DNA of 64,000 nucleotides. Source: Macrobrachium rosenbergii (taxonomy: Eukaryota > Arthropoda > Malacostraca > Decapoda > Palaemonidae). A program made the position numbers and the translations under genes. The notes beneath the pieces were generated by a model. It was not told where the DNA came from and did no database searches. It saw only the letters and a program-made list of their open reading frames with translations. Location of the stretch: the NCBI RefSeq assembly GCF_040412425.1, contig NC_089782.1:25175122-25239121 (forward strand). Direction: 5' to 3'. Below, piece by piece: positions 35,956-48,073 of the stretch; the stretch's first letter is position 1; the number at the start of each line of letters is the position of its first letter.

Positions 35956-38362
35956 GTACAAGGCCAAGGCATTATATTCCTATGTATTACAAAATAGGAC
36001 GTGAAATCTGTTAGTCTAATTCAGTATATTTTATATTAAGTTGCACAAGTCTTCACAATATACATAGGGATTAGTCATTCAAAATTTGATTAATAATAAT
36101 GTGAAGCAAATCTACAAAAGTCGTATTTGCTAGATGTTAACAATAAGACCAATAGTTCAACTTAAAACAGTCGTAGGCCTATGTCTCAAAGTTCACACAC
36201 ATACAGAAGGAGATAAAACAACGATAGTGACAGAAGAGATGAAAATATTAAAACATAAGAACAGCGATGACCTGAAGTATTATAGTAACATCCTTTAATT
36301 AGTATGACAACAGTAAGCAGTATCAGAAAAAAGCCCTGTTTAAGGAAACTGCAGGAATTTCTCGGACCAACCACTAGTGTCAGTCGCTTTCATATGCTTA
36401 CAACTGAGTTGCCAATAGCGCCAGATGTCAAAGCATATTATAGTTGTTGTCCGAAAGTTTTAGTATGTTGCAAAACTTTTTGAGTGATTGTACCTTTATC
36501 ATATGCATACACTCAAGGACGTTACCATTTTAATCATTTAGTATCTTGAAACTAACAGCAAGTTGCTGCAGTTTTTTGTTTTTACGATAAACTGAACATT
36601 TAAATTATTCTAGAAATATTTTCATGTCTCAGATACAAAATTCTGCTTTGCTAATGCCATTTGGTATAGTCATTGGCAGCAGGCTCATTAGTTAGTGTAA
36701 GTTAGGCTGTCGAGCCAAGAATTTTGCCATTTAGTGCCAGGTTAGCACAAAAAATGGTACTGGAGTGGTTGGACAGCAAGATAACGACATCCAGAAAATA
36801 AAGGAGATGAGGTACAAGGATCTAAAGGTGGATGTAAGATAACACCCGACAGTTGCACTAAATAATAGTTGGCGAAATTGGACTGCAAGAGTGAAAAAAT
36901 GAAGTAGGAATGAAATTAAAGAAAATTATTAAAAAACTAAGTGCAACTAGGGGTCATAGGATGCTGCAAACATCATTCAGTGCACTATGCGAGGTGCACT
37001 GACGACAGTGCAAGTAGAGCTGTTACTACTTATGAGACAAAAATCAAAACTGATTTTGAATGCTTCATTCCTTCCACCATTTCACCTCTTGAGACAAATC
37101 TTGACCAAACTGTACAAGGATGATGTTAATTGCCCCTCCATGGCCTTGGTAAGAGTTGTAAATGAGTCTTCACCAGTCACTCACAGACAGCACAGGGGAA
37201 CTGCCACCCAGGAAGAACCTCCTCAAGAAGCCACACTGCAGGAAGTTCCACAATTATCCCTGCATGCTCTGTCTTAGTGTGTGTTTTGTGCAGTGAATGG
37301 AGCTCCAATCCTAACCCAGTACTGTATTCCTGTAATTTCTGGCTACCTCCAGTACATACATCACCAGCAGAGTTTATCAGCTGTTGTGACCAAGGAGTAC
37401 AAAACAACAATTTTGCAGGTCTTAGAGCTCATGGTACTGTTGTGACTGCCTTGCAAGACTTGAAGAGACTCATATGGTACAAAACTGACCCTTTTCCAGT
37501 TTGGCTTTCATACATATAGTGAAAAAGATAACAGTTCAAGATAGAAGTTCAAACTCTGACAGACACCATTATACTCGAAAATTTGGAATTCAACAAAACT
37601 TACAGTGTCATACGGGGGCTCCACCTCACTTCAATACCAGATAATCGACCCCAAAAGAACTGATTATTGAAGGTTAAAACAGTGTGTGAATATCTGGATT
37701 AGGATCGATCAACTCCCATGATGGATCTACAAGAGAGACAGACAATTTTTCTTGAGGTGGTTCTTCTAGTTCCCCATTGAATTTTTTCTTGTTTCCTGAA
37801 GGCAAAACATAAAATCTATGATTAGTTATTGCACAGTTTTTTAGTATTGATAATAATAAAAAAGCTGTCATATAATTATGTGAGCAAATACTTTTGCGGA
37901 GTATCTAAAAAAGACCTCTCACTCGGGCAACTACACAATCAACCAGCTTCCTGGGAAGAGATGAATTTCAACATTTGTTGACGAAAACTTCATTATCAAT
38001 AATACTGACACTAGAACATACGAAAATGTATGGTTCATAAAGATACCTAGAAATAGTACTATAGTTGGCCTGCTGGTGTGAATTAATCAGAACCACACTT
38101 CATAACTCAACTAAAAATGCAAATATACAGGGGGTCCATCAAGAATTACATATCATATACCGATAATAAAACGAAAATTGCAAATCATTAGTTATACGAC
38201 AGTCATGAAAACAAATTACATCTCACCTAGATTTTTCTGGCTGAGCACCAGAACTGGACTTTGTCCTTCCTGCTCCTTCAGTAAACTGACCCTTAATTCC
38301 TCATCAAACTGTGCCTGCATCTGCAGCGCCAAAGACAAATCTATCTCAAGGTTTTCCATCAT
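27230..38362 (-). CDS. SPRTN: SPRTN (Spartan/DVC1) DNA-protein crosslink metalloprotease, 6 coding exons
   Basis: Coding exons in transcript order: 38227-38362, 37604-37795, 34608-34716, 32067-32186, 29606-29843, 27230-28272. The product is about 612 aa if one missing base in exon 2 is allowed for (human about 489). SPRTN cleaves proteins crosslinked to DNA during replication. The SprT domain spans residues ~75-230: DPSWELIDPNPDIHTLF, FFWGRL, CAGVCCYEGRGGLCSVRLS, catalytic HEMIH at 147-151 with third zinc ligand His166, and the zinc-binding CNGPC...CGGTY segment. The tail has a PIP-like NSDIRKYF (~273-280), a basic NLS-like KKKPR, a p97-binding SHP box FQGQGYALGG (~447-456), a UBZ4 finger (~501-520) and a second C-terminal finger (~592-611). 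An in-frame TAA lies 9 nt before the start. As written, the sequence has a frameshift at 37676-37679. Confidence 0.93.
29606..29843 (-). CDS. SPRTN: SPRTN exon 5 (zinc-binding subdomain)
   Basis: Encodes VYHSFHDEVDVYRQHIWQCNGPC, RPYFGLVKRAMNR, WWQQHQQSCGGTYTKIQEPEGY and a basic stretch. Cysteines of CNGPC and SCGGTY correspond to the zinc-binding subdomain that contacts DNA in the known human structure. Acceptor CTCCAG, donor GTAAGT, ending in phase 1. Confidence 0.94.
30902..31044. repeat. Minisatellite, ~36-bp unit, about 4 copies, SPRTN intron 4
   Basis: Units of 35-37 bp, gagttgggtgacagcctctt followed by gaaaaacctctaactt, repeat four times with small differences. Confidence 0.85.
32067..32186 (-). 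CDS. SPRTN: SPRTN exon 4 (HEXXH active site)
   Basis: Encodes HEMIHAYLFVTANNRDRDGHGPEF and onward to GTKIS. It has the zinc-metalloprotease HEXXH with catalytic Glu148 and the third His 19 residues after the first, the same spacing as in human SPRTN. Phase 0 at both ends; acceptor TTTCAG, donor GTTAGT. Confidence 0.95.
33676..33760. repeat. Short tandem duplication in SPRTN intron 3
   Basis: The segment cttgagatttcttcttcaac followed by aagaagcctac is repeated 45 bp downstream with three or four changes. Confidence 0.6.
34608..34716 (-). CDS. SPRTN: SPRTN exon 3
   Basis: Encodes CAGVCCYEGRGGLCSVRLSLPLLKLRPRKDLVETLL of the SprT domain, just before the active-site helix. The acceptor AG is at 34717-34718, and a Tc1-type element ends at 34730, so most of the functional 3' splice-site region comes from the transposon. 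Confidence 0.92.
35150..35640 (+). pseudogene. Tc1-like transposase remnant
   Basis: An open stretch encodes a helix-turn-helix typical of Tc1 paired-like domains (KTNVSIVDIARQLSVNKTTMYRGIKQQRERGN). After a frame break it continues with QVAAQTIRNRLHETNI, the conserved second DNA-binding helix region. No convincing catalytic DDE/D block was found in the remainder, so the protein is broken and the copy is non-autonomous. Confidence 0.75.
35889..35951. repeat. (TG)n microsatellite inside the Tc1-type element
   Basis: About 31 uninterrupted TG units. Confidence 0.98.
37604..37795 (-). CDS. SPRTN: SPRTN exon 2 (contains a 1-nt frameshift)
   Basis: Encodes GNKKKFNGELEEPP...SLVDPSWELIDPNPDIHTLF and then, in a shifted frame, FNNQFFWGRLSGIEVRWSPRMTL. 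Both halves match the SprT domain start. The break is at a T4 run on the coding strand (37676-37679); one more T would keep the frame and give LFLTFNNQ, as expected from the family. Acceptor TTCAG, donor GTAAGT. Confidence 0.85.
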
Positions 38363-38389
38363 GCCTGCTTATTTTCAGTATCTTCTTCA
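38227..38389 (-). CDS. SPRTN: SPRTN exon 1 (start codon exon)
   Basis: The acceptor TTTCAG at 38390-38395 precedes a 27-nt untranslated stretch. Coding starts at 38362 with two consecutive Met codons (MMENLEIDLSLALQMQAQF) and ends with a GTGAGA donor in phase 1. An untranslated upstream exon must exist but was not placed. Confidence 0.85.
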
Positions 38390-40400
38390 CTGAAACAAGT
38401 TGAAAGGATTAGTCTGGAAAATGCCAGGGCTAAGACTTCTTTATCCACTTAATTTCTAATACAGAAATGTCAGGACACCCCAAACAGAAAATTTTACACG
38501 TACTGTAATTGTAAAACCACCTACATCGGATAAAGCTGATAAAATATTCCTCATGCCAGAATGCTGGAACTGTTAAGAAAGCCTAGTCAAGTTAAGACCA
38601 AACATTTTTTTATTAAAACAAATGTAGTACATACAAACAGTTTTGCCTTTCATTGTTCGTACTTTTCGTTTTCATCATAATAACCAACAAAACACAAACT
38701 CCAGATCAGGCGCGCGCACGCGCACACAGACACACTGCTGGTTTCACTGAAGGTTAGCAAGGGACTACATGACACACACTCGCCTAGAAACAATTAAGTA
38801 CCTCATTACCAAATTATACAACTGTTTCCACTATATGTTGAAGAATACTTCTAAGCAAAATCAATGGTTTATATTTCTAAAGGAACAAACATTCTCTCAA
38901 CTTCCATTCTTTAAAAATATGCTAACCTACTTCCACTACCGCTGGCACTATAAACTCTAAGTTTCTTCATTACTTCACCAACACAACTACACACTTTTTA
39001 TTATATAAAGCTTCCCTGGTATTTCTAAGTATTAGCCACAGTGGAACTGCTACTTCAATCTACCACTTCCCTTAATAATGATGTTAAAAATCATAGTATT
39101 TCTAAATAGCTCCGCATGGGCTGTATGGAACGATTCAGCAAATATGAAAGTCATTAGGAAGCCATATGTTCAAGAAGGGACCGGCTAAGGAAATCTATTA
39201 TAAAAGGAACCATACTAACCTAACATACCCTAACCTAACCGGCTGTGTTACTTAGCCAGGGGGCAGAGGACCCTGGACTCCCAATACATGAAACCACTTT
39301 TTTACCCAAAGTTCCCCTATAACAATGCACATGCACAATAGGTTTCCAGGATGGCCACAACACAAAAAAAATAATTAGTTCTGAGGTTAATTACAGTCGA
39401 CTGACAAAAGATAACAGTAAATTCTTGATAAGCAACCAAAATACCATAGAAAGTCAATTTTAAAGGAAATAACCGACGCAGAGGTAACGCTTAGTTTTAC
39501 CAAAAACAAAAATACCACTACATTGCCTAAGTAGTCAGTAAAAATGATGTTTTAAGCTTAGTTATCCATGTAAAGAAGCAGAATTGTCGAAATGTTAATC
39601 TGGGCAAAGTATATACTTTGCTTACGAGGGTCCAAATTCCAACCTAACCTCACATCACAGACAGTGCCCCATACAATAAAGGTATTTTGACATCCGTGGA
39701 CCGAATAACTTGCATAAATTGATATACTTTACACAACAATGACTGGTTACAGAATTATTATCAAGACTTCAGTTTGTTTACATGTCACTGGGTCATAGCC
39801 TAGGCTATTTAGCCTAATGTGGGGTATTTTCCAGGCTGTAATCAGTCTAGCCTAATGTGCTCAACTCGCCTATTTTTTTTTTAAATTACATAAACAACAG
39901 CCACTGCACGGATGATCGACGTCACTTCCACCAGACTACATGCAGACTTACAATTTTCTGGAAGAAAGTTTGCCAAGTTGGTCTCGTCTTATTCTCACCT
40001 TGGTCTACCCTCTAAAAGGATGACGTGGCGGAACTGCGCGATACAATGTACCATCACATTGGTGCCAATCGTGTATGATACATAGCAAAATGTCGCCTAG
40101 TAACAGTTACAAATTACTGGTGTCAAAGGTTGCTCTAGCGGACTTAGCTATCTGGATTTGTCACCTGCCTAGCCCGATGTAGACCCCATTTGGCTTATTT
40201 CTACGATACACTCACCACGGTAAAAACATGAAACCGGATCAAGTTAATGTCATGAAACTTACACAGTTAGCGAAACTGTGGCTTAACTAACTTGTAAACA
40301 ATTCCCTGACGTAACTTATTCAAGACTGGTTCAGGGGACCCAGCTTCAGGGCTGAGCCTTACCTCTGCAACGGCACCCCAATTTGGCCATTTGTATTTTC
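38390..40400 (-). promoter_or_regulatory. Probable SPRTN 5' region
   Basis: The start-codon exon is preceded by an acceptor, so the promoter and an untranslated exon must lie upstream. The stretch 39900-40400 is richer in CpG than its surroundings and contains a CRE-like GACGTCAC (39918-39925). A strong minus-strand donor (CAGAG then GTAAGG, near 40366) could end an untranslated first exon, but this is not proven. 39382-39502 is a copy of a dispersed repeat. Confidence 0.3.
39382..39502. repeat. Dispersed repeat family, copy A
   Basis: ctgaggttaattacagtcga, followed by tgacaaaagataac, aagcaaccaaaataccatag, gaaataaccgacgcagagg and ttttacc, shares order and sequence with copies at 45944-46000 (partial), 46789-46923 and 48074-48206. 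Unclassified; no coding capacity. Confidence 0.6.
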
Positions 40401-42762
40401 CTAGTTTTGTATATTTGTTTCTTGTATTTTGTTTTTGTCGCTTTCTCCAAGTATGCTATGAGATTTTTCCTTCTCACTACTACGTCTATTGAATGAAAAC
40501 TTGCCAAGTATTTCATCTGTGTTTATGTGGTTGTACTTCAAATACTCAACTTTTTTCTGTATTACTGGCAAAATAAAAAAAAAAATTAATTAGATCAACA
40601 TCTTCACATATATGTCTGCTTCTGCTTGCCCAGAAAAATTTACTGATGCGAACATGTTTGTATATTTTTGCTCTTCTTTAATTTCCTTTCAATTTCTTGT
40701 ATATTTCTAGACTCGTTTTTTATCTTTATTTCCGCTTATCATTATCTCACTGTCTAGTTTCGGATTTTATTTATATTTCTTTCATTCCCTTTATATTTTG
40801 TCTTTAATTCAGGTAATTCTCTTCCATATACATTATTTTTTTTTATTTAGGGTAGGCTACTATTTATAAGCTGCAGCTCCCCATTTGCTACCCTTGTCTT
40901 TTTTTAGAAGATGCTTCTATCTCTCCCTTTAGTGAGACTGTTTATGGTAGTTAGCCTATATGTCACTGCCTTCCATTTGTTATTGTTATTACCTGTGGGG
41001 GCAAGATGATTGGTTGTCAGGATCTATTCCACTCTCGTCACCGAATATCCTGGATTTAGGATGATATAGACGCAATCTTCTGCTGCTGTTTAGTGGGCGG
41101 AGTACATTGTACCGAGAGACACGATGAGTGATATAAAATATACGAGCGTATATATGTACATTACAAAATATATAAGCATCGAAGTAAAGCATACAATAAG
41201 GAATCATATCCTACTACATGAAGTAGAGCTTACAGAATCGTAGTCTGTGAGGTAGTTCATATAAGATTCAATACTAAACACGAGATAACATTGCAATACG
41301 TATACATTGCAATATTGTACAATACATATGCACTGAACACGTTCATTGTAAGAGAATTTCCCGTGCTAGCTGCATAAGGTATCTTGCACTGCGGTGTTAC
41401 ATATCTTGCACGTACATCCGTGACAGGCTCCTCCCCCTTTGCTTGTGACTTAGAAACAGAGATAACAGTGAATAGCTGTACTTTTTATTACACCTAGTAT
41501 TTTCCTATTATACCCCTTTTCAATTCTTTGCAGCTGCTCAATTTGTAATTCTGTCATATTACATTACTACCATACAGAATGGACGTAACTGCAGTACATT
41601 TCCAATTGTTTTCCCTGTCATTCATTTTTTTTTTATTTATTCATATATTTTTTAGATTAGGTTGCTTATGTTGATATACCTTCGCCAGAGACTTTTTTCT
41701 AGAAAAAAATTGTCTACAGACTCGTGAGAGCCAATACGAAAGCCAATAAAAACTTGCCTTTTAGCTGCTGACTGTGAAAAGCTTAAAAAGCACGGAAGCA
41801 CTTTAGATACTGGAGGGCTTTTTCACAGATAACTGGCTTCAAACCTGAGAGCACTTGAAAAGCTTGGCAAGTTCTGTCGCACTTCCTAAACGAGAAGTTG
41901 AAAGGTTTTCCTTTGGAAGTGTCCTGCTGACCTTGTTACTACTATTATTCTACAAAAGGTGTTCGATGCCATGTATACAACAGAGGACATCAAATCCACA
42001 CGAGTTAAGGCTTGCCTTGCTCTCTTGGGCGACGAGCGTCTCGTCTTTGCCCAGCTGTAGATTTGCTGTAACACAGGGCTAGCATGATTGCCGCCCAACA
42101 CCTGGATCTTGGGTATCACGGCTGAATTGTCGACTCTAAACTATTTCCTGCATCTACCATAGGAAATTCGGTGGGTTTTCGAGAGCTCTGATTGCTGGGT
42201 CGTTCTCGTCGGTTCCAAATTGGTCAAAGTATACAGCACACAGCATTTAGACCACTAATATATTCAACACTTTACTATCCAAATGTATACAGTCATTTTA
42301 TAGCTGAAGTAAGGACAACTTTATCGATGTCAAATTCACTCCACTGAGATGAAACATGTCACCACTCACTACGACTCGCCAGCCAGGTAGCCTACTCCCT
42401 CTCGACTGCTGACACGCTGAACTCTTGTAACAGTTTTCAGTCTGATTTTGGCGTGTGCAGCGGCCGGATCTTCCGTGACCCGTGGTTGGCAAAGACGAAG
42501 ACGGCAGGACAGAGTATTTAGAATACTAATTAACTGTAATAATGTTATCTGGTTGTGCACGATTACGAAGAGAGAAGGAATTTGATTCTTTTTAATGTAC
42601 AGGGACCTAGGTTGACAGAGAAATGTTTACCGAGATCCGAGTTTTATAATTTTTTTTTTTTTTTATATGAAAAATTTGCAAAGATTTAGAGAGGTGTACC
42701 ACAAAGCGCCAATGAGACTATTCAATTTGTTATCACTCAGACTTATACTTAATGGTATGTAT

Positions 42763-42797
<35 letters not shown>

Positions 42798-45700
42798 TAC
42801 ATCTGTCTCCACTGTATCATTCCTTAGTAATTTTCTGGAATCGCGATACTACTTTTTCTTGTCTGCCTGTCCTAGAAGCAAACCGCAGATAAACGGTAAA
42901 GCCTGGAGATTATGACATTTAGAAACATGTCTGATTAGTGTTCGTTTCCAAAGTCATTTGTTGTAAGTCTCAAAGCATCCAGCTGTTTCTCCTTAATAAA
43001 CAGAGTTGCACTATATTCATGCGCATTCAAACCCCAAGACGTGGGATTTTGTTCTTTCTCATTATGAGAAATGTGGCTGCAAATGTCACGCCCCAGACAT
43101 TTGGTGACTCTCACACCACATAGAGCAGTGAGAATGCCACATTTTCCTATTTCTAGATCCACACAATCGTGGAAAATGACTGTCATTTGCCTCATGAGGA
43201 TAGGTTCATTTGTTACTGGGGGTACTTTGAGGCACAGGCAGCAATGTCCAGTTTGTAACTCTCATTGCTACACCTTTTTCCATTAGAGGTAGTGGGTCCA
43301 GAAGGTATCAACCTTATATCAGTGTTCTGGGGGTGAAAGTGTTAATCCAACGTCAACATCCCCCTTCCCTCCCCCAAGAGATGTTATAGTATATTATGAT
43401 GCTGACCAGACGCAATTTTGCTGGATGTTGCTGATCTCATGTAATGGTATGTATGTATTTATTTATTAATTAAAACGCTAATTCTTCAATTTCACATTCT
43501 AAATTCATGCATTCCTTACTGAATTTTGTATATTCTAAAAAGTTAAACGTTCGAGTTTTCCTTTTTTCAGTATTTCGTCTGCTAGATTTGTTATACCAAA
43601 ACTCCTAAAGCAGGAAACCTTAAAGCTTACTTATTTTACAATAAAAAAGAATATTATTTATAAAAAAATACTAATAATAGTTTTAAAATTAAATATAATT
43701 TAATTATATTTTGTTTAATTGAATTTTAAATAAAAATACAATAGCTATTTTATTGAATATGACCTGCTGTCGGGACAAAGTAGACGATATTTTAGGGGGG
43801 AAACAGGCCTAAAATAAAAGCCCTGACAAAACGGTGAAATCGTTTTTTTAAAAAAATTAACTGAACCGTGTTTTACAGTAATATCGCAAGTTTGCCATAC
43901 TTGAGCTCTAATCTATCGTAGAACTAATGCTTTTAGTTTTAATATTCTTAAATAAAAAGCGTTCAAGTTACTCATTCCTTGAGGTTACCAGTCATTATTT
44001 TGCATAATAATTATTTATTAATTTTCGTGGCATTACTAACAACCTTATTGGCTAATTAGTATTTATTTATTTCATGATTAATATTGTGTATTGAGCAGGG
44101 AAATTTTCAACCAGCATTCCTTGAATCATATAATGCATCTTATATTTTTGCAAGATATATAGCGTTATTGTTCAGTAGGCTTTTAAATGATCCAATTCTG
44201 ACCTTTTTCGTGTGATTTTAGATATAATTTAACAATTATCTATGAATGATAGCTTTGAATCAACTATTACATATGGGGTGATTTTATTATTATTACTATT
44301 TATTTTTTAGTCCTGTTTCCACTTGGAATGATGACTGTATATTTACAAGACGACTTAGCAAAAGCTCACAGAGTTGTATAATTTTCCTTTAGTATCAAGT
44401 TTATTAAGTGCATGATATTTATGAATAGGTGTTTTATTATATTAATGCCTATAAATTGCATATTTAACCACTGTTTATTTACATGGTGTTTTGCTTTTAC
44501 TCTTGCGTCAACTTATAAAGTTCGTCTGACTGGCTGTATTACCAGTTTTCTAACAGTAAACTATCTTTAAGACCTCTCATTTCTAGTTGTAATATACATT
44601 TATTACATATAATGCTTATGAATGATAGAATTTTTAAAAATTTTAATTAATATTTTGTTAATTTTATTGACAATAGTATTTTTATATACAAAATTTTTAA
44701 AGCTTAGACAATAGTTATACACTTTAAAAAAAGTCGGAATAAGGATAGTTGCTATTTATTGTTTTAAATTAGATTTATTTTAACAACTTTATGCGATGAA
44801 AATGGGTAATAATTAGCATAAAAGAAAATTATAATTTATCTATAATCGATTTAAAATACTAATCCTTAAAATTACCCATATCTTCCGTAAAATCAAAGAT
44901 TAAATTTCGATGTAAACAAATACAGTTGTCAGTTATTATTAAAGTCTTTAGGTCATACATTGTTACTTTAACTGTCAATAGATGTCATCAACGGCGAAAA
45001 TTGCATAGAGTTCCCAAAAGAATGTCTAAAATTAAATAAGTAAAATGTTATGAAGCAGTTAATTAGTTTGCCTAATTAATATATTCATGCTTTAAATGTG
45101 AGCCTGTAATATAACACAGCTGAAATTTGACATATTATTGATATGATTTTATTTTTATGCTTTTCTTTTAAAGATCATCTGGTTGTCCAAAGAATTACAA
45201 CAAAGCACATCGAGAAGAATTTCGTAAGTTGTCAGTAAAATCTAATTATTTTCGTGACTATGTGTAATGCTTGGTTTCATTCAGTCCAAGACATTGCATT
45301 GTGTATGTGGCGACGTTTTGATTATCAGCTGTTCATAAGAGGTCCCCAGACATGATTAGAGGAAAGTCCCCTGACATCAACAATGTTGACAGTTCACCTT
45401 CATTATAACCCTCCAGGGTACGTTCACTCAAGTGTCAAGATGAAAGCGAAAATATTATTTCAAGTGTTATAATGAGATTAGGCTAAGTAGTCCACTTGAA
45501 TTGTGACAAGAAGTCCAGTGTCGATTACTTTGGGACAGCAGACTCCAAATTTCACTGGCCTGAATAAGAAGTGAGTGTTAGATTATTTGGTGAAGTCGTA
45601 TCCAGTTTTGATATGCATTAGTTGTAGGCCAGGCCTAGTTTGAATTTATCATAGGCCTAATGAAAAGTATAGCCAGGCCAGGCTAGACAGAGAGGGAAAA

Positions 45701-45940
45701 GGCTGGTATTTGAAGTTTTTAGGGTACTTCTAAGCCTGTTAACACCATTTAGTCAGGCAATACTGACATTTTCTCTTGTTATTTTTACCTGCTGAACAAG
45801 AACATAAACAATATTTTTTCTGTCGGTCGGTTGTAACTAAAATATAAATGACCCTTGAAAACTGCACGTCTATACCAGTGGGTCGCACACACCTCAAGGG
45901 TAAATTACAGTTTAGCAACAGCCAGCCAGCAAAATATCTT
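40400..45940. other. No gene recognised; very AT-rich block at about 43450-45180
   Basis: Only short chance frames are present. 43450-45180 is exceptionally AT-rich with many ATTTAT/TTTAAA runs. 40980-42600 has a more balanced composition with stretches that may be old transposon remains, but I could not assign them. A (GA)n microsatellite lies at 42764-42793. Confidence 0.4.
42764..42793. repeat. (GA)n microsatellite
   Basis: About 14 uninterrupted GA units. Confidence 0.97.
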
Positions 45941-45943
45941 AGA

Positions 45944-46000
45944 CTCTTGTAAAGCAAGTAAAATAACGTAGAAAAATGTCAGTTGCCATAGTCTAGCTCC
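45944..46000. repeat. Dispersed repeat family, partial copy D
   Basis: gtaaagcaagtaaaataacg, gaaaaatgtcagttgccata and gtctagctcc match the middle of the copy at 46789-46923. Confidence 0.5.
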
Positions 46001-46676
46001 ACTGCACATTATTCAAAGCTTTCGTAAACAGGAAACAAAACATCACCATTTCCGCTTTCAACCTGGGTGGCCTCTATAGGTCGTCGTGGCAGAACGGCAC
46101 TGCACGCCTTATCTGCATTTTTAAAGATTTAAGTAAGCTCATATGTTCTGGCAAGAGATAATTACTTTAAAGTCTTTGTTCAGCAAGTAAAATAACTTGA
46201 AACCTCACTGCTAGTCTCTCAGCTGTTGCATTCGGTCAGTTTCGCCGTAAGCATGTTTACGCAAAACGGGCGCCGGTTTAGTACCAGCCCTTTGGGATAC
46301 ATAAAACATGAAATAATAATGGTAAATACCATAAACATAACACAAACATAAACATAACGTGATTTTACATTGTTTTTTGATGTTACGGCCTAAAGTGACT
46401 TCTACGGCCTAAACGACCAGGGACCGCTCTCGCTCGCAAAGCAGAAAACCGCAGCTGCTGATTGGTGAACCGAAAAGCTAGAGCATGCGTGTTAAGGCTT
46501 AGAATCAGCAGTACTAGTAATGAAAGAAAAGTGCTCTTTGGAACGGCTCCCACTATCCATTTATTTGCCCTTCTTTTTACACTTGTTTTTCGTGTTCCAA
46601 ATGACATATATAACAGGAAATACAACAATAAGGTACCCAAACCTTTTCCCAAGTTATTTACCCCATCAACCCCATC

Positions 46677-46790
46677 AAAAACCCCGAATTCCCAATGGGT
46701 CCCCCTTACCATTAGCTATTCTTGAAAGTGTTTCACCCCACCCAAAACCCTGATTCCCAACAGGTCCCCTTTGCGGTCAGCTACAGTTCT
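46677..46790. repeat. Local duplication with accccgaattcccaatgggt unit
   Basis: aaaaccccgaattcccaatg followed by ggtcccccttaccattagc is repeated about 66 bp downstream as aaaaccctgattcccaacag followed by gtcccctttgcggtcagc. Confidence 0.5.
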
Positions 46791-46923
46791 GAGGTTAATT
46801 ACGGCTTAATTACATTTGGCCGCCAAAATATTACTTCAAATTCTTGTTCAGCAGGTAAAGTTCTATAGAAAAACGTCAACTGCCATAGTCTAGCTCACCC
46901 CGGACAGCCGGGTTAGATCTACC
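46789..46923. repeat. Dispersed repeat family, copy B
   Basis: It begins ctgaggttaattacggctta and ends gttagatctacc. It aligns by order of motifs with 39382-39502 and 48074-48206. Confidence 0.55.
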
Positions 46924-48073
46924 ATTTAATCTACTGTTACCTAGATATTTGCATTTATTTTTTAATATTTTAACATCATTCCCTTGGGCCGGCACTAAAC
47001 ACAGCTGTCATGAGAGTGGTTGTGGCATTAAAGTAAAAAGTTACTCGAAACTGTAAAATTGTGTTGATTACTCTTAGGTTGTAAGGTTCCTTCAAAACAT
47101 ACAAGTCAAAATTACACAGGATTCCACTTTGGAGAAATTTTGACTCTCTAGTCCCACAGAAAAAGTATCAGTAAAACTGAAGACTACTACTGTAACCTTG
47201 CTCCTGCCAGTCGCTGACCGTAATATTTTCGGCCTTTTGTTTATGTTTATATTTACCATTTTTTTTGTTATTACATTCATCCCCAAGGAGCTGGTATTAA
47301 ACACAGCACCCATTTTGCACATAAACTGGTAGTTACCAAACCAGAGGGGTATAAAGCAGCCTTCAGTTTAACCAAAGTAACACTGATCTTCCTTCACAAT
47401 TCACGAACTACCAACAGCAGGATACCCTAAATTAGGAATAAAAGACTCATATCTACAAGCCACAGACTAGACACCTTAGGTTAATCTTGAATTTAACCTA
47501 ACGCAATTAGACTAGCCTGAAGCTACTTAGGCCTATGCCGAGGATAATCTCAGTAACTAAGAGGTTTAAAACGCCATGAAACTGTTCAAATAAATGGATA
47601 CGAGGTGTAGAACATGATACCTCATAACCTAAGAGAATAGCTAGGCTATGGCCAGTTTGATATTGCCAGCATTGGCGACATTTCCTAGATAGATTGAGGA
47701 GGGGGGCTGTTCTAGGTCAGGACACACCACACTAGGATAGGGAGCTATGGGATGATTCGATTGGGGGTAATTCTGTAGAAGAGCTCTGCATAGAGATATT
47801 GGGTAATTCTAAGTATTAGCTCCGCGCCTGTTTTTACCTTGGGAACTGGTTTTTTCTACACTTTTAGGGCTTCTGATACTGGCGGTGCGTATGTTTGTTT
47901 TTAGCCAAATGGATTGTCCCCTCGCTGTGTTTAGTGTTAGCCGGGGGGGGTCAGTACCCGTATGTTAACAAGTTATTGCACTTGCCGGACAGGATATGAA
48001 CTGTTCCAAACAGACGTGCCCGTGCTCTGTCTTGTGAAGATCGCATATGGAAACCCCTTGTTGGATGGACTTC

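Larger units (their letters stand above)
34728..36492 (+). mobile_element. Tc1/mariner-type DNA transposon (complete ends, decayed), SPRTN intron 2
   Basis: The left end cagtcactcaaaaatgtttt (34730) and the right end, read on the other strand, caatcactcaaaaagttttg (from 36490) are terminal inverted repeats of about 45 bp. TA dinucleotides flank both ends (34728-34729, 36491-36492). The 1761-bp length is typical of Tc1 elements. Inside lies a plus-strand transposase remnant (35210-35590) and a GT microsatellite. It has inserted in antisense orientation to SPRTN. Confidence 0.85.

Noticed and set aside
37604..37690. A tiny intron inside SPRTN exon 2 to explain the frame change
   Set aside because: It would be only about 25 nt with no proper branch site, below the usual minimum; an indel in the T run is simpler.
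39210..39245. CCTAACCTAACC runs resembling arthropod telomeric TTAGG repeats
   Set aside because: Only two or three units and interrupted; too short for an interstitial telomere.
40980..42600. Possible LTR retrotransposon remains
   Set aside because: I saw no paired LTRs, primer-binding site or gag/pol motifs.
46383..46753. 109-residue minus frame and overlapping plus frames
   Set aside because: Lies over a duplicated non-coding motif, has no domain, and all frames are open by composition.
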